Shown here piece after piece: positions 46,977 through 57,618 of a stretch of 64,000 bases of DNA. Within the stretch, counting starts at the first letter, position 1. Every line of letters starts with the position of its first letter. The notes under the pieces are model-generated. The model was not told the DNA's origin, did no database searches, and worked only from the letters and a program-made list of their open reading frames with translations. Source of the DNA: Domibacillus tundrae (GTDB lineage: Bacteria > Bacillota > Bacilli > Bacillales > Domibacillaceae); contig NZ_LAJA01000001.1 of the NCBI RefSeq assembly GCF_000970675.1, positions 682,001 to 746,000 on the forward strand, in the 5' to 3' direction. Made by a program: the position numbers and the translations under genes.

Positions 46977-47309
46977 TTGAAAACACAAACAGCACTTATT
47001 CTAGGATTGATTTTTGCGCTTATAATCGCTCTTTTTGCTGTCATCAATGTCGATCCGGTTACCGTTAATTACGCTTTCGGCTCTGCTCAGTGGCCGCTTA
47101 TTCTTGTCATTTTATTTTCCGTTTTGATGGGTGGGCTGGCAATTTTTATGTTCAGTTTGTTCCGGGTGATGGCGCTAAAACGCCAAAATAAGGAACTGGT
47201 TCGTCTAAATGAACAATTAAAAAAAGAAATGCATGAATTAAAGCTGGAGCAACGAGAAGCAGTGACACCGGCAGCTAATTCAACCCGGCTGGCGCCGGAT
47301 GGCGACTAA
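46977..47309 (+). CDS. LapA-domain membrane protein (YrvD-like)
   Basis: 110 residues. Two membrane helices (about 5-25 and 40-65) enclosing INVDPVTVNYAFGSAQWPLI, the LapA/DUF1049 signature, then a coiled-coil tail (70-95; LKRQNKELVRLNEQLKKE). B. subtilis YrvD holds the same place before recJ. Function is not known beyond a link to envelope assembly in Gram-negatives. TTG start with GGGGGGG upstream. Confidence 0.85.
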   Translation: MKTQTALILGLIFALIIALFAVINVDPVTVNYAFGSAQWPLILVILFSVLMGGLAIFMFSLFRVMALKRQNKELVRLNEQLKKEMHELKLEQREAVTPAANSTRLAPDGD

Positions 47310-47310
47310 C

Positions 47311-47358
47311 AAAAAACCGACGGCTGTTTGATTTTTCACAGCTCTGTCGGTTTTTTCT
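47311..47358 (+). terminator. Terminator after the lapA-like gene
   Basis: AAAACCGACgGCTGT and ACAGCtctGTCGGTTTTTT form a long stem with a small bulge, followed by a T run. Confidence 0.85.
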
Positions 47359-47363
47359 CTTTG

Positions 47364-47392
47364 TTGTCATTTCTTCATTTGACCCGTATAAT
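47364..47392 (+). promoter_or_regulatory. Sigma-A promoter of recJ-apt
   Basis: TTGTCA and TATAAT with a 17-base spacer, 23 bases before the recJ ATG. Very good match. Confidence 0.8.
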
Positions 47393-47414
47393 GAGTACGT
47401 TATGGGGTGAAATT

Positions 47415-49751
47415 ATGCTGAAACCAAAAATGCGCTGGTCCGTGAAAGAAGTGGACCGCACAAAAAGTGAAGCGTTTGCGGAAGAAGTTGGGACGAGCCC
47501 GCTCGCAGCATCGCTTTTATTGGGACGTGGGATCACGGAAAAAGAAGAAGCACGTGCTTTTTTGTTTGATGAAGGCGTGACGTTTCACGATCCTTTTTTA
47601 TTAAAAGACATGGATAAAGCAATCGACCGTATTCGCCAGGCGAAAGAGCAGGAGGAAGCAGTTCTTGTCTTTGGTGATTATGATGCAGATGGTGTCAGCA
47701 GCACCTCGGTGCTTTTAACAGCGCTTCGTGATTACGGTGTTCTCGCTGATTATTATATTCCAAACCGGTTTACGGAAGGATATGGTCCGAATGAGCCGGC
47801 TTTTCGTCATGCGAAAGAAAGTGGATTTGGCTTAATTATCACCGTCGATACTGGTATTTCAGGTATCCATGAAGCCCAAGTGGCAAAAGAAATCGGCATT
47901 GATTTAATTATTACCGATCATCATGAACCAGGACCTGAGCTGCCGGAAGCGTTAGCCATTATCCACCCGAAGCATCCGGACGGGACGTATCCGTTTGGGT
48001 ATCTTGCAGGTGTGGGCGTTGCGTTAAAAGTAGCACATGCATTATATGGAAAAGTGCCGGAGCATTTGCTCGATTTAGCAGCGATCGGAACAATTGCTGA
48101 TTTAGTTCCATTAAATGGAGAAAATCGACTGATTGCAAAAAAAGGCATCTCAGCCCTTCGTCAGTCAGAGCGTCCGGGTATTGTCGCGCTTTGTAAACAA
48201 ACAGGTACGGAGCAATCATCGATTAATGAAGAAACAGTCGGATTTATGATCGGACCGCGTATTAATGCGGCCGGCCGGCTCGACGACGCCGGTCCTGCAG
48301 CAGAACTTATGCTGACGGAAGACTTGGAAGAAGCAATAATGCTTGCAGAAGAAATCGATGCGATGAACAAGCAGCGCCAAACGATCGTGAATGAAATAGC
48401 GAAAGAAGCAATTGAGATGGTTAACCGGGACTATCCACCGGACGAATACCCGGTTATTATTGTTGGCAAAGAAGGATGGAATCCCGGTGTTGTCGGCATT
48501 GTCGCATCCCGTCTGACGGATACGTTTTACCGCCCGGCCATTGTGCTTGGGTTTGATTCAGAAAAAGGAATCGCTAAAGGGTCTGCCAGAAGCATTAAAG
48601 GATTCGATCTATTTAAAAGCTTATCGACATGCCGTGACATTTTGCCCCATTTTGGCGGACATCCGATGGCCGCTGGCATGACACTCTCGATTAATGATGT
48701 CGATGAACTGCGCCGCCGTATGGTTGAAATTGCAAATGACACGTTGACAGCGGAAGATTTTACGCCAATCATCCAGATTGATGGAGAAGCGTCAATTTCA
48801 GATATTACTGTTCAAGGCATTGAAGAGCTGAATAAGCTGGCGCCATTTGGGATGAATAACCCGAAGCCGCTGTTTGTCATTCAAGAAGCAAAAATTGCCT
48901 CTATGAAAAAAATCGGCGCCAATCAAACCCATTTAAAAGCTGCCTTTGAACAAGACGGCCAGACGATTGATGGGATCGGTTTTGGGATGGGCGATTATGT
49001 TGATCAAGTCGCCAAGACATCAGACATTTCTGTGATTGGCGAATTATCAATTAATGAATGGAATAATATGCGCCGGCCGCAGCTCATGCTTCGCGATATG
49101 CGTGTAGATGAATGCCAGCTGTTTGATATGCGCGGCGGAAAAAATCTGTCCAGCTGGTACAAAGACGTGCCGGATGGCAAGGTTGCCATTTCTTTCGGGC
49201 GAGAATCTGCAGATCCGGCCATCGTATTCGTACAAACGGAACAAGAGGCCGAAAACGTTATGATTGATGAGAAGAATGTGATTCTGCTAGATTTGCCAGA
49301 AAACGAACAGATGATAAAATCACTGCTTGCCGGAAAATCGCCCGCGCGTATTTACGCTCATTTCAGCACAAAGGAAAGCCATTTTTTTAGCGCAATGCCA
49401 ACGCGGGACCAGTTTAAATCGTACTACGGCTTTTTGTGGAAAAGAGAATCATTTGATGTAAAGCAGCACGGGGAGCTGCTGGCTAAAAAGCAAGGCTGGT
49501 CATACGGGGCGATCCGCTTTATGTCAAAGGTGTTTTTTGAGCTTGGATTTGTTAAACTAAACGATGGAAAGATTGAAGTGCAAAAGGAAGCGGACAAGCG
49601 TGATTTAAGCGAGTCGCCTGCCTACATACGAAAGCAGACGCAATTTGACCTTGAACAAAAGCTGTTGTACTCATCCTACCGGGAATTAAAAACGATTCTT
49701 GACGGGTGGATGAAGCAGCCTGCTGCACATAGGGAGGAACGATTGAAATGA
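47415..49751 (+). CDS. recJ: Single-stranded-DNA-specific 5'-3' exonuclease RecJ
   Basis: 778 residues. DHH domain: [16 protein letters not shown] (near 80), [17 protein letters not shown] (the DHH motif, near 168) and [13 protein letters not shown] (near 285). DHHA1 domain with [11 protein letters not shown] near 418, an OB fold (about 455-560) and the extra C-terminal RecJ_C domain of Bacilli. It degrades ssDNA in recombination and repair. The frame opens further upstream, but the lapA terminator and the recJ promoter lie there, so ATG 47415 with GGGGTG is the start. Overlaps apt by four bases. Confidence 0.95.
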   Translation: MLKPKMRWSVKEVDRTKSEAFAEEVGTSPLAASLLLGRGITEKEEARAFLFDEGVTFHDPFLLKDMDKAIDRIRQAKEQEEAVLVFGDYDADGVSSTSVLLTALRDYGVLADYYIPNRFTEGYGPNEPAFRHAKESGFGLIITVDTGISGIHEAQVAKEIGIDLIITDHHEPGPELPEALAIIHPKHPDGTYPFGYLAGVGVALKVAHALYGKVPEHLLDLAAIGTIADLVPLNGENRLIAKKGISALRQSERPGIVALCKQTGTEQSSINEETVGFMIGPRINAAGRLDDAGPAAELMLTEDLEEAIMLAEEIDAMNKQRQTIVNEIAKEAIEMVNRDYPPDEYPVIIVGKEGWNPGVVGIVASRLTDTFYRPAIVLGFDSEKGIAKGSARSIKGFDLFKSLSTCRDILPHFGGHPMAAGMTLSINDVDELRRRMVEIANDTLTAEDFTPIIQIDGEASISDITVQGIEELNKLAPFGMNNPKPLFVIQEAKIASMKKIGANQTHLKAAFEQDGQTIDGIGFGMGDYVDQVAKTSDISVIGELSINEWNNMRRPQLMLRDMRVDECQLFDMRGGKNLSSWYKDVPDGKVAISFGRESADPAIVFVQTEQEAENVMIDEKNVILLDLPENEQMIKSLLAGKSPARIYAHFSTKESHFFSAMPTRDQFKSYYGFLWKRESFDVKQHGELLAKKQGWSYGAIRFMSKVFFELGFVKLNDGKIEVQKEADKRDLSESPAYIRKQTQFDLEQKLLYSSYRELKTILDGWMKQPAAHREERLK

Positions 49752-50263
49752 ATTTAAAACAGTATATTAAAATTGTGCCGGACTGGCCGAAGCCGGGCAT
49801 TCAGTTTAAAGATATTACGCCGCTGATGGACAATGGCGATGCGTTTCGTTATGCGACTGACCAAATTGTCACATATGCAAAAGAAAAGCAGGCGGATTTA
49901 ATCGTTGGACCAGAAGCGCGCGGCTTTATTGTCGGCTGCCCGGTTGCCTATTCACTTGGTGTTGGTTTTGCACCTGTACGTAAAGACGGCAAACTGCCGC
50001 GTGAAACAATTAAAGTAGAGTATGGTCTTGAATATGGCAAAGACGTGCTGACGATCCATAAAGACGCTGTCAAGCCGGGGCAGCGCATCCTCATTACAGA
50101 TGACCTTCTTGCAACAGGCGGCACGATTGAGGCGACAATTAAGCTTGTGGAACAGCTTGGTGGCATTGTCGTCGGCATTGCTTTTTTAATTGAATTAAAT
50201 TATTTGAATGGACGCGATAAACTTGACGGTTATGATATTTTAACGATTATTCCGTACGATTGA
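49748..50263 (+). CDS. apt: Adenine phosphoribosyltransferase
   Basis: 170 residues. It salvages adenine to AMP with PRPP. The PRPP-binding loop is [16 protein letters not shown] (near 115-130), and [10 protein letters not shown] (near 56) and the N-terminal [16 protein letters not shown] are diagnostic. SD AGGGAGG. Order recJ-apt-relA is conserved in Bacilli. Confidence 0.97.
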   Translation: MNLKQYIKIVPDWPKPGIQFKDITPLMDNGDAFRYATDQIVTYAKEKQADLIVGPEARGFIVGCPVAYSLGVGFAPVRKDGKLPRETIKVEYGLEYGKDVLTIHKDAVKPGQRILITDDLLATGGTIEATIKLVEQLGGIVVGIAFLIELNYLNGRDKLDGYDILTIIPYD

Positions 50264-50292
50264 TTCGACAAAAATCGCCCAATTCAGAAAAA

Positions 50293-50328
50293 AAGTGCAG
50301 GATGACTTTACATCCTGCGCTTTTTTTT
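50293..50328 (+). terminator. Terminator after apt
   Basis: GCAGGATG and CATCCTGC pair around ACTTTA, then eight T residues. Confidence 0.9.
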
Positions 50329-50380
50329 CGATAATAAGAACAATTAGTTTTTTCGGAAAGGGCGAAGGTGAACAAAACAT

Positions 50381-52579
50381 ATGGCGAAAGACCAGATATT
50401 AACCGCCGACCAGGTCATTGACCGGACCCGTGCCTACTTGAACGAGGAGCATGTCGAATTTGTTCGGCGCGCGTTTGAGTATGCGAAAGAGGCGCATAAG
50501 CACCAGTTTCGCAAATCGGGCGAGCCGTACATTATTCATCCAATTCAGGTTGCCGGCATTTTGGCTGACCTTGAAATGGACCCGGCTACTGTCGCTTCCG
50601 GCTTTCTGCACGATGTTGTAGAAGATACGGACGTTACGCTGCAGGATTTGGCGGATGAATTTAGCGCGGAAGTGGCCATGCTTGTGGACGGCGTAACCAA
50701 GCTTGGGAAAATTAAATATAAATCAAAAGAAGAACAGCAGGCGGAAAATCATCGGAAAATGTTTGTTGCCATGGCGCAGGACATTCGGGTTATTTTAATT
50801 AAGCTTGCTGACCGTCTTCACAATATGCGGACATTAAAGCATTTGCCGCAGGAAAAACAACGGCGTATTTCTAATGAAACGCTGGAAATCTTCGCACCGC
50901 TCGCCCACCGTCTTGGTATGTCGAAAATTAAATGGGAGCTTGAAGATACGGCGCTTCGCTATTTAAACCCGCAGCAATATTACCGGATCGTTAATTTAAT
51001 GAAACGGAAACGGGAAGAGCGGGAGCAATATTTAGACGATGTGATCGATTTAATGCGGAGCCGTCTGGATGATATGGACATCGAATCAGAAATATCCGGC
51101 CGCCCGAAACATATATACAGTATTTACCGGAAAATGGCGCTGCAGCACAAACAATTTAACGAAATATATGACTTATTGGCAGTGCGTATTGTCGTCGACA
51201 GCATTAAAGACTGTTACGCAGCATTAGGTATTATCCACACGTGCTGGAAGCCGATGCCGGGCCGTTTTAAAGATTACATCGCGATGCCGAAAACGAATAT
51301 GTACCAGTCGCTTCATACGACGGTCATTGGTCCAAAGGGAGATCCGCTTGAAGTGCAAATTCGGACAGAAGACATGCATCGCATTGCGGAATTCGGTGTG
51401 GCAGCGCACTGGGCGTACAAAGAAGGGCGTACGGTGGACGATAGTGCGTCTTTTGAAAAGAAAATGACCTGGTTCCGGGAAATTCTGGACTTTCAAAATG
51501 AATCGCAGGATGCAGAAGAATTTATGGAGTCATTAAAGATCGATTTATTTTCGGACATGGTATTTGTGTTCACACCAAAAGGTGATGTGCTTGAACTGCC
51601 GGCAGGTTCTGTTCCGATTGATTTTGCCTTTCGAATCCATTCAGAAATCGGCAATAAAACAATTGGTGCAAAAGTAAATGGCAAAATGGTGACGCTTGAC
51701 TATAAATTAAAAACAGGCGATATTTTAGAAATTTTAACGTCGAAACATTCGTATGGTCCAAGCAAGGACTGGATTAAAATGGCGCAGACATCCCAGGCGA
51801 AAAATAAAATCCGCCAGTTTTTCAAAAAGCAAAACCGGGAAGAAAATGTTGAAAAAGGTCAGGAAATGGTCGAAAATGAAATTAAAAATATGGAGTTTGA
51901 CGTAAAAGAAGTCATGACGCAGCAAAACTTAAAGCGTGTCGCTGAAAAGTTCAACTTTTTAAATGAAGAGGACATGTATGCGGCAGTCGGCTATAATGGT
52001 GTGACAGCACTGCAGGTTGCGAACCGGCTGACGGAAAAATTACGCAAACAGCGTGATCAGGAAGCGGCGCTGCATGAAGTAGTAAAAGAAATAAAAGCGC
52101 CGCCAAATCCGTCTGCCCAAAAGAAAAATGCAGGCGTTACGGTCAAAGGCATCGACAATTTATTAATCCGCTTGTCCCGCTGCTGTAACCCGGTGCCAGG
52201 AGATGACATTGTCGGCTATATTACAAAAGGCCGCGGTGTCTCTGTTCACCGAGAGGACTGCCCGAACGTGACAGCCGATGCCGATGCGGAAAACCGTCTC
52301 ATTCCGGTTGAATGGGAATCCGGCGGTGCCAACCAAAAGGAATATCTTGTGGATATCGAGATTTCCGGATATGACCGGCAAGGACTTCTTAATGAAGTGC
52401 TGCAGGTTGTCGGCGAAACAAAAACAAATATATCTGCGGTGTCAGGACGCTCTGATCGGAATAAAATGGCGAAGATTGACATGTCCATTTTTATACGCAA
52501 CGTGAACCATTTGCAAAAAGTCGTTGAACGAGTTAAACAAATTCCGGATATTTATTCGGTCCGCCGTATTATGAATTGA
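50381..52579 (+). CDS. relA: Bifunctional (p)ppGpp synthetase/hydrolase RelA (Rel)
   Basis: 732 residues, the long RSH form. HD hydrolase domain (about 50-150; [10 protein letters not shown] with the HD pair), synthetase domain (about 240-350; [22 protein letters not shown]), TGS (about 390-450; [16 protein letters not shown]), helical and zinc-finger-like region ([19 protein letters not shown]) and a C-terminal ACT domain (about 655-732). Both HD and synthetase motifs look intact, so it should make and degrade the stringent alarmone. Followed by dtd after 19 bases. Confidence 0.97.
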   Translation: MAKDQILTADQVIDRTRAYLNEEHVEFVRRAFEYAKEAHKHQFRKSGEPYIIHPIQVAGILADLEMDPATVASGFLHDVVEDTDVTLQDLADEFSAEVAMLVDGVTKLGKIKYKSKEEQQAENHRKMFVAMAQDIRVILIKLADRLHNMRTLKHLPQEKQRRISNETLEIFAPLAHRLGMSKIKWELEDTALRYLNPQQYYRIVNLMKRKREEREQYLDDVIDLMRSRLDDMDIESEISGRPKHIYSIYRKMALQHKQFNEIYDLLAVRIVVDSIKDCYAALGIIHTCWKPMPGRFKDYIAMPKTNMYQSLHTTVIGPKGDPLEVQIRTEDMHRIAEFGVAAHWAYKEGRTVDDSASFEKKMTWFREILDFQNESQDAEEFMESLKIDLFSDMVFVFTPKGDVLELPAGSVPIDFAFRIHSEIGNKTIGAKVNGKMVTLDYKLKTGDILEILTSKHSYGPSKDWIKMAQTSQAKNKIRQFFKKQNREENVEKGQEMVENEIKNMEFDVKEVMTQQNLKRVAEKFNFLNEEDMYAAVGYNGVTALQVANRLTEKLRKQRDQEAALHEVVKEIKAPPNPSAQKKNAGVTVKGIDNLLIRLSRCCNPVPGDDIVGYITKGRGVSVHREDCPNVTADADAENRLIPVEWESGGANQKEYLVDIEISGYDRQGLLNEVLQVVGETKTNISAVSGRSDRNKMAKIDMSIFIRNVNHLQKVVERVKQIPDIYSVRRIMN

Positions 52580-52598
52580 ATATAGAAGGTGTCTGTTG

Positions 52599-53048
52599 AT
52601 GAAAGTTGTGTTGCAAAGAAGCAAAAAAGCCAGTGTAACAGTGGCAGGAGAAGTAAAAGCTGCGATTGATTCAGGGCTTGTGCTGCTTGTCGGCGTGACC
52701 CATGATGATACTGAACAAGATGCGGCTTGGCTCGCTGAAAAAATTGTTCACCTGCGCATTTTTGAAGATGAATCGGGCAAAATGAACGAATCCCTGCTCG
52801 ATCGTGGCGGAGCCATTTTATCGGTTTCACAGTTTACATTATACGGTGACTGTAAAAAAGGCCGCCGTCCAAACTTTATAAAAGCGGCGTCCAGCAAACA
52901 GGCGGAAAAGCTTTATGAAACATTCAACCGCCTCATCCGCGAAAAAGGAGTGCATGTGGAAACAGGTGTATTCGGTGCGATGATGGATGTCGCACTTGTC
53001 AATGATGGACCAGTCACATTGATTCTCGATACAAAAGATTTAGGTTGA
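52599..53048 (+). CDS. dtd: D-aminoacyl-tRNA deacylase
   Basis: 149 residues. It hydrolyses D-aminoacyl-tRNAs. Family motifs [18 protein letters not shown] (near 77) and [13 protein letters not shown] near the C-terminus, which holds the active Gly-cisPro-type site, are intact. ATG 52599 gives the family start MKVVLQR; an in-frame TTG three bases earlier is less likely. Its stop overlaps the -35 of the hisS promoter. Confidence 0.95.
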   Translation: MKVVLQRSKKASVTVAGEVKAAIDSGLVLLVGVTHDDTEQDAAWLAEKIVHLRIFEDESGKMNESLLDRGGAILSVSQFTLYGDCKKGRRPNFIKAASSKQAEKLYETFNRLIREKGVHVETGVFGAMMDVALVNDGPVTLILDTKDLG

Positions 53049-53073
53049 AATAAAGAGAAAAGTTTTTTATAAT
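53045..53073 (+). promoter_or_regulatory. Promoter of the hisS-aspS T-box transcript
   Basis: TTGAAA and TATAAT with a 17-base spacer; the -35 overlaps the dtd stop codon. Confidence 0.7.
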
Positions 53074-53084
53074 TTTTTCAGCGG

Positions 53085-53356
53085 GGTTGCACGGATGAGC
53101 CCATTAAAACAACATAATTAAAGCCATAGACGAAGAAAAGTAGTGAAGGACTGGCCGGACAGAGAAAAATGCCGAGACTGAGAGCATTTACGGCGCACTT
53201 TCATGAACAGACACTTCCGAGGCGTTTTTCTGAAATATACGTAGGAAAAACCGCGAATTGCGTTATCAAAAAAAGTGAAAGCTTCGGCTTTAACGAGGGT
53301 GGTACCGCGGAAAACTTCCGTCCCTGCGCATGTTGCAGGGATGGAAGTTTTTTTAT
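53085..53356 (+). ncRNA. T-box riboswitch leader of hisS-aspS
   Basis: Leader of about 270 bases with the canonical T-box AGGGTGGTACCGCGG at 53296-53310 and a terminator hairpin AACTTCCgTCCCTGC / GCAGGGAtGGAAGTT plus T run at 53313-53354. Stem I contains a GAAGAAAAGTAG-type conserved segment near 53130. The specifier region reads GAACAGACACTTCCGAG; aligned to known leaders the codon is GAC (53210-53212), with CAC overlapping at 53212-53214. The bulge reads TGGT (53300-53303). Uncharged tRNA binding switches terminator to antiterminator. 5' end inferred from the promoter. Confidence 0.93.
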
Positions 53357-53384
53357 GCGCTTTGAAAAAAAGGAGGAATACATC

Positions 53385-54662
53385 ATGTCAGTGAACATTC
53401 CACGCGGCACGCAGGATATTTTACCGGGCCAGTCGGAAAAATGGCAGTACATTGAATCGATTGCAAAAGACGTATGCCGTCGTTATCACTATAAAGAAAT
53501 TCGGACGCCGATATTTGAACATACCGAGTTGTTTAAGCGCGGCGTCGGTGATACGACGGATATTGTTCAAAAAGAAATGTACACGTTCGAAGACAAGGGC
53601 GAACGAAGCTTGACGCTTCGTCCGGAAGGGACAGCTGCGGTGGTCCGTTCATTTGTCGAAAACAAAATGTTCGGCATTCCGGACCAGCCAGTGAAGTTGT
53701 ATTATACAGGCCCGATGTTCCGCTATGAACGCCCGCAGGCAGGCCGTTACCGTCAGTTTGTCCAGTTCGGTGTGGAAGCGATCGGCAGTGAAGACCCGGC
53801 CATTGATGCGGAAGTGATCGCACTTGTCATGGATATTTACAAAGCGGCCGGGCTGAAGAAACTGAATCTCGTCATCAATTCACTCGGGGATGCTGATAGC
53901 CGGATCGCGCACCGTGAAGCATTGATTCGTCACTTTGAACCTCGTATTGACGAATTTTGCGGCGACTGCCAAATGCGTTTAAAACAAAATCCGCTGCGGA
54001 TTTTAGACTGCAAAAAAGACCGTGATCATGAACTGATGAAAACAGCACCGTCGATTTTGGATTATTTAAACGGTGAATCAAAAGCGTATTTTGAAAAAGT
54101 AACAGGTTATTTAGATGCAGTCGGTATTCAATATACGATCGACCCAAAACTTGTCCGCGGACTGGATTACTACAATCACACGGCGTTTGAAGTGATGAGC
54201 GAGGCGGAAGGGTTTGGTGCGATTACAACGCTTTGCGGCGGCGGGCGCTACAACGGCCTCGTGCAGCAGCTTGGCGGACCGGAATCGCCAGGTATTGGTT
54301 TTGCCTTCAGCATCGAGCGGTTTATTGCCGCGATGGAGGCAGAAAAAGTCGAATGGCCGATTGATAAAGGACTCGACTGCTTTATCGTTGCGCTCGGCAA
54401 TGCAGCGAAAGACCAATCTGTTTCGCTCGTACATGAATTGAGGACAGCCGGCCTGTCAGCGGACCGTGATTACCAGGACCGCAAAATGAAAGCTCAGTTG
54501 AAAGCGTCAGACCGGCAAAATGCACGCTTTACGGCAATTCTTGGTGAAGATGAGCTGGCGGAAAACCGGATCACCGTCAAAGATATGACAGAAGGTTCTC
54601 AAGACCAGATTCCGCTTAATGAACTGGTGAATTATTTGAAAACAAAAATGGAGGCGAACTAA
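53385..54662 (+). CDS. hisS: Histidyl-tRNA synthetase
   Basis: 425-residue class IIa synthetase. N-terminal [12 protein letters not shown], motif 1 [12 protein letters not shown], motif 2 region [18 protein letters not shown], the histidine-binding motifs [12 protein letters not shown] and motif 3 near [12 protein letters not shown], then the anticodon-binding domain (about 328-420). The true start is ATG 53385 after AAAGGAGG; the frame is open upstream through the T-box leader but is not translated as part of HisS. First gene of the T-box-controlled operon. Confidence 0.97.
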   Translation: MSVNIPRGTQDILPGQSEKWQYIESIAKDVCRRYHYKEIRTPIFEHTELFKRGVGDTTDIVQKEMYTFEDKGERSLTLRPEGTAAVVRSFVENKMFGIPDQPVKLYYTGPMFRYERPQAGRYRQFVQFGVEAIGSEDPAIDAEVIALVMDIYKAAGLKKLNLVINSLGDADSRIAHREALIRHFEPRIDEFCGDCQMRLKQNPLRILDCKKDRDHELMKTAPSILDYLNGESKAYFEKVTGYLDAVGIQYTIDPKLVRGLDYYNHTAFEVMSEAEGFGAITTLCGGGRYNGLVQQLGGPESPGIGFAFSIERFIAAMEAEKVEWPIDKGLDCFIVALGNAAKDQSVSLVHELRTAGLSADRDYQDRKMKAQLKASDRQNARFTAILGEDELAENRITVKDMTEGSQDQIPLNELVNYLKTKMEAN

Positions 54663-56435
54663 ATGTTTGGACGCACGTTTTATAACGGTGAAATGACCGA
54701 AGAACATATTGGACAAGAAGTATCATTAAAAGGATGGGTGCAGCGCCGCCGTGACCTTGGCAGTGTGATTTTTATCGATTTGCGTGACCGCACAGGCATC
54801 ATGCAAATTGTGTTTAATCCGGAAATCTCGGCAGAGGCGCTTGCCGTTGCAGAAAAAGTCCGCAATGAGTATGTTCTCGATGTAAAAGGAACGATTGTGA
54901 AGCGTGACGCGGAAACAGTGAACGAAAATATTCCAACGGGTACGATTGAAGTACACGTGACAGAAATTAACGTGCTGAGCGAAGCGAAAACACCGCCGTT
55001 TATGATCGAAGACGGAACGGAAGTTAACGAAGACATCCGCTTAAAATACCGCTATATGGACCTTCGCCGTCCGGTTATGTTTGAAACGCTGAAAATGCGC
55101 AGTGACGTGACAAAAACGATTCGCGACTATTTGGATGAAGGCGGCTTTCTGGATGTCGAAACGCCGATTTTAACAAAATCAACTCCTGAAGGCGCGCGCG
55201 ACTATCTTGTGCCAAGCCGCGTACATCCAGGTGAATTTTATGCGCTGCCGCAATCACCGCAAATTTTCAAGCAGCTGTTAATGGTATCCGGCGTTGATCG
55301 CTACTATCAAATTGCGCGCTGCTTCCGTGACGAAGACTTGCGTGCTGATCGTCAGCCTGAATTTACACAAGTCGATATTGAAACAAGCTTTATGAGTCAG
55401 GAAGACATTATGCAAATGACCGAAGAAATGTTGAAAAAAGTGATGAAGCGCGTGAAAAACGTGGAAATCGACGGTGCGTTCCAGCGTATGACGTACGATG
55501 ACGCAATGAACCGTTTTGGTTCTGACAAACCGGATACACGTTTCGGCCTTGAGTTGATCGATATGGCCGATGTCGTCCGCGGCTCTGGTTTTAAAGTGTT
55601 TGCTCAAGTTGTTGAATCCGGCGGCCAGGTAAAAGCACTTTGTGTACCAGGCGGCGGCGAAAAATATTCCCGAAAAGATATTGACCATTTAACTGAATTT
55701 GCAGCGATTTACGGCGCAAAAGGCCTCGCATGGCTCAAAGTGGAAGAAGACGGAATGAAAGGCCCAATCATCAAATTCTTCACAGAAGAAGAGCAGGCGA
55801 AAATGCTCCAAACGGCAGGCGCTAAAACAGGCGATTTGATTATGTTTGTTGCTGACAAAAAGAAGGTTGTTGCGGATGCACTTGGCGCGCTTCGCATGAA
55901 GCTTGGCAAAGAGCTTGGGATGATTGACGAGTCTAAATACAATTTCCTTTGGGTGACTGACTGGCCATTGCTTGAGTATGATGAAGAAGAAGGCCGCTAT
56001 TATGCAGCGCATCATCCGTTTACAATGCCGTTCCGTGAAGATGTAGAGAAAATGGAATCTGATCCGGGTGCTGTGCGTGCGCAAGCCTATGATATTGTTT
56101 TGAACGGCTATGAGCTTGGCGGCGGTTCGATCCGTATTTTTGAACGGGATGTGCAGGAAAAAATGTTCAAGCTGCTCGGATTTACAGAGGAGCAGGCGAA
56201 AGAACAATTCGGCTTCCTTCTGGATGCATTTGAATATGGTACGCCTCCACATGGTGGTATTGCACTCGGTCTTGACCGTTTTGTTATGCTGCTTGCCGGT
56301 CGGACAAACTTGCGTGATACGATTGCGTTCCCGAAAACAGCAAGCGCTGCAGATGTGTTGACAAATGCACCAGGTGAAGTGTCAAATGCCCAGCTGGAAG
56401 AGCTTCATTTACGCGTCAGCCAGACCGCTAAATAA
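54663..56435 (+). CDS. aspS: Aspartyl-tRNA synthetase
   Basis: 590 residues, bacterial-type AspRS with an N-terminal OB anticodon domain (1-110; [25 protein letters not shown]), catalytic core with motif 2 [21 protein letters not shown] (first part near 216), a GAD insertion (about 300-410) and motif 3 [16 protein letters not shown] near 528. Starts immediately after the hisS stop, with GGAGGCG as SD inside hisS. Nondiscriminating activity toward Asn cannot be excluded from sequence alone. Confidence 0.97.
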   Translation: MFGRTFYNGEMTEEHIGQEVSLKGWVQRRRDLGSVIFIDLRDRTGIMQIVFNPEISAEALAVAEKVRNEYVLDVKGTIVKRDAETVNENIPTGTIEVHVTEINVLSEAKTPPFMIEDGTEVNEDIRLKYRYMDLRRPVMFETLKMRSDVTKTIRDYLDEGGFLDVETPILTKSTPEGARDYLVPSRVHPGEFYALPQSPQIFKQLLMVSGVDRYYQIARCFRDEDLRADRQPEFTQVDIETSFMSQEDIMQMTEEMLKKVMKRVKNVEIDGAFQRMTYDDAMNRFGSDKPDTRFGLELIDMADVVRGSGFKVFAQVVESGGQVKALCVPGGGEKYSRKDIDHLTEFAAIYGAKGLAWLKVEEDGMKGPIIKFFTEEEQAKMLQTAGAKTGDLIMFVADKKKVVADALGALRMKLGKELGMIDESKYNFLWVTDWPLLEYDEEEGRYYAAHHPFTMPFREDVEKMESDPGAVRAQAYDIVLNGYELGGGSIRIFERDVQEKMFKLLGFTEEQAKEQFGFLLDAFEYGTPPHGGIALGLDRFVMLLAGRTNLRDTIAFPKTASAADVLTNAPGEVSNAQLEELHLRVSQTAK

Positions 56436-56483
56436 GACAAAAGATTTATTTTTAATTTTCTGATTAATTTAAGAGGATCTTAG

Positions 56484-56512
56484 TTGACCTTCAAAAAAAC
56501 GTATGATAATAT
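56484..56512 (+). promoter_or_regulatory. Promoter of the 6S RNA gene
   Basis: TTGACC and TAATAT with a 17-base spacer, placing the start near 56519, at the 5' end of the closing stem of the 6S-like RNA. Confidence 0.6.
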
Positions 56513-56518
56513 GTATCC

Positions 56519-56722
56519 AATGAGGCGAATCCTGATGTGTACGTTAGTTACACATTCTGTTTTGACCGAACACTATATGTTTGGGAGTCTAAGTTTTTGG
56601 ACTGCGCACATGCCCTTTGCGGGGACTTGCAACGCCCAAAACAGGGCACCCACCTGCTGTAGAGCGGGTTCAAAACATATGTTTTACAACGACGGCACGA
56701 TTGGGATTCGCCGTCTTTTTTT
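56519..56722 (+). ncRNA. bsrB: 6S RNA (bsrB/6S-2-like)
   Basis: About 200-base transcript between aspS and tcdA, the exact place of the 6S-2 RNA gene (bsrB) in B. subtilis. The ends pair: GGCGAATCC (56524-56532) with GGATTCGCC (56704-56712), followed by a T run that ends transcription. The interior is a long imperfect hairpin with a central region rich in unpaired bases, the sigma-A holoenzyme-binding shape. 6S RNA mimics an open promoter and restrains sigma-A transcription. Assigned by position, size and closing stem. Confidence 0.8.
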
Positions 56723-56749
56723 ATGTTTAAAAACAGGAGTGGTTTTCAT

Positions 56750-57511
56750 ATGCTTCATCAATTTTCCCGCAATGAACTCGCCTTTGGACAAGAAGGCCTT
56801 AACTTATTAAAAAATACAACTGTTGCCGTTCTCGGGATCGGCGGTGTCGGCTCGTTTTCTGCTGAAGCACTTGCCCGTTCCGGTGTGGGACGTTTAATTT
56901 TGGTTGATAAAGATGTAATCGATATTACAAATATTAACCGCCAGCTGCCCGCACTTTTATCTACAGTCGGCCAGCCAAAAGCAGATTTAATGAAAGAGCG
57001 GATTGCCGATATCAATCCGGAATGCGAAGTGATCGCGCTGAAAATGTTTTATACAGAAGAAACATATGAAGAATTTTTCAGCTATGGTCTTGATTACGTT
57101 GTCGACGCGTCTGACACCATTTCGTACAAGATTCATTTAATGAAGGAATGCTTAAAACGTGAAATCCCGATCATTTCAAGCATGGGCGCCGCCAACAAAA
57201 TGGATCCAACCCGGTTTACAATAGCCGATATTTCCAAGACGCATACTGATCCACTTGCAAAAGTGATCCGTACGCGCTTACGAAAAGAAGGCATCAAAAA
57301 AGGCATTCCGGTCATTTTTTCGGATGAAAGCCCGATTGTGATTCGTGAAGATGTACGGCGGGTGGTCGGAAATGATGACGCAGAAATCCGCAAGGCGAAA
57401 ATGCCCCCCGCTTCCAACGCATTTGTTCCATCGGTTGCAGGATTAATTGCAGCCAGCTATGTTGTTCGCGATATTTTAAAAGACATAAAAATCACACGTG
57501 TAAATGACTAG
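56750..57511 (+). CDS. tcdA: tRNA threonylcarbamoyladenosine dehydratase TcdA (YrvM)
   Basis: 253-residue E1-like (ThiF/MoeB fold) ATP-dependent enzyme that cyclises t6A37 of tRNAs to ct6A. Nucleotide loop VLGIGGVGSFSAEALARSG near 30-48, Asp/Arg motif DITNINRQLPAL near 64, and ASDTISYK near 122. The C-terminal catalytic Cys of some homologues is not obvious. ATG 56750 follows ACAGGAGTGG; the longer open frame starts inside the 6S RNA. Confidence 0.92.
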   Translation: MLHQFSRNELAFGQEGLNLLKNTTVAVLGIGGVGSFSAEALARSGVGRLILVDKDVIDITNINRQLPALLSTVGQPKADLMKERIADINPECEVIALKMFYTEETYEEFFSYGLDYVVDASDTISYKIHLMKECLKREIPIISSMGAANKMDPTRFTIADISKTHTDPLAKVIRTRLRKEGIKKGIPVIFSDESPIVIREDVRRVVGNDDAEIRKAKMPPASNAFVPSVAGLIAASYVVRDILKDIKITRVND

Positions 57512-57546
57512 AAAAGATCATCCTTTTAAAAGGGTGATCTTTTTTC
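57511..57546 (+). terminator. Terminator after tcdA
   Basis: AAAAGATCATCC and GGGTGATCTTTT pair around TTTTAAAA, then T residues. Confidence 0.88.
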
Positions 57547-57618
57547 GGTAGAAACGGGAATTTATGTCTGTTTTTTTGATATAATTTCATTGATTAACAT
57601 TGAACGGAGTAAATAAAA

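Noticed and set aside
53169-53384. In-frame upstream extension of hisS
   Set aside because: It runs through the T-box antiterminator and terminator; the HisS family N-terminus and a strong SD are at 53385.
56484-56810. 108-codon plus-strand frame between aspS and tcdA
   Set aside because: It covers the 6S RNA promoter and RNA, has no SD and no recognisable protein features.
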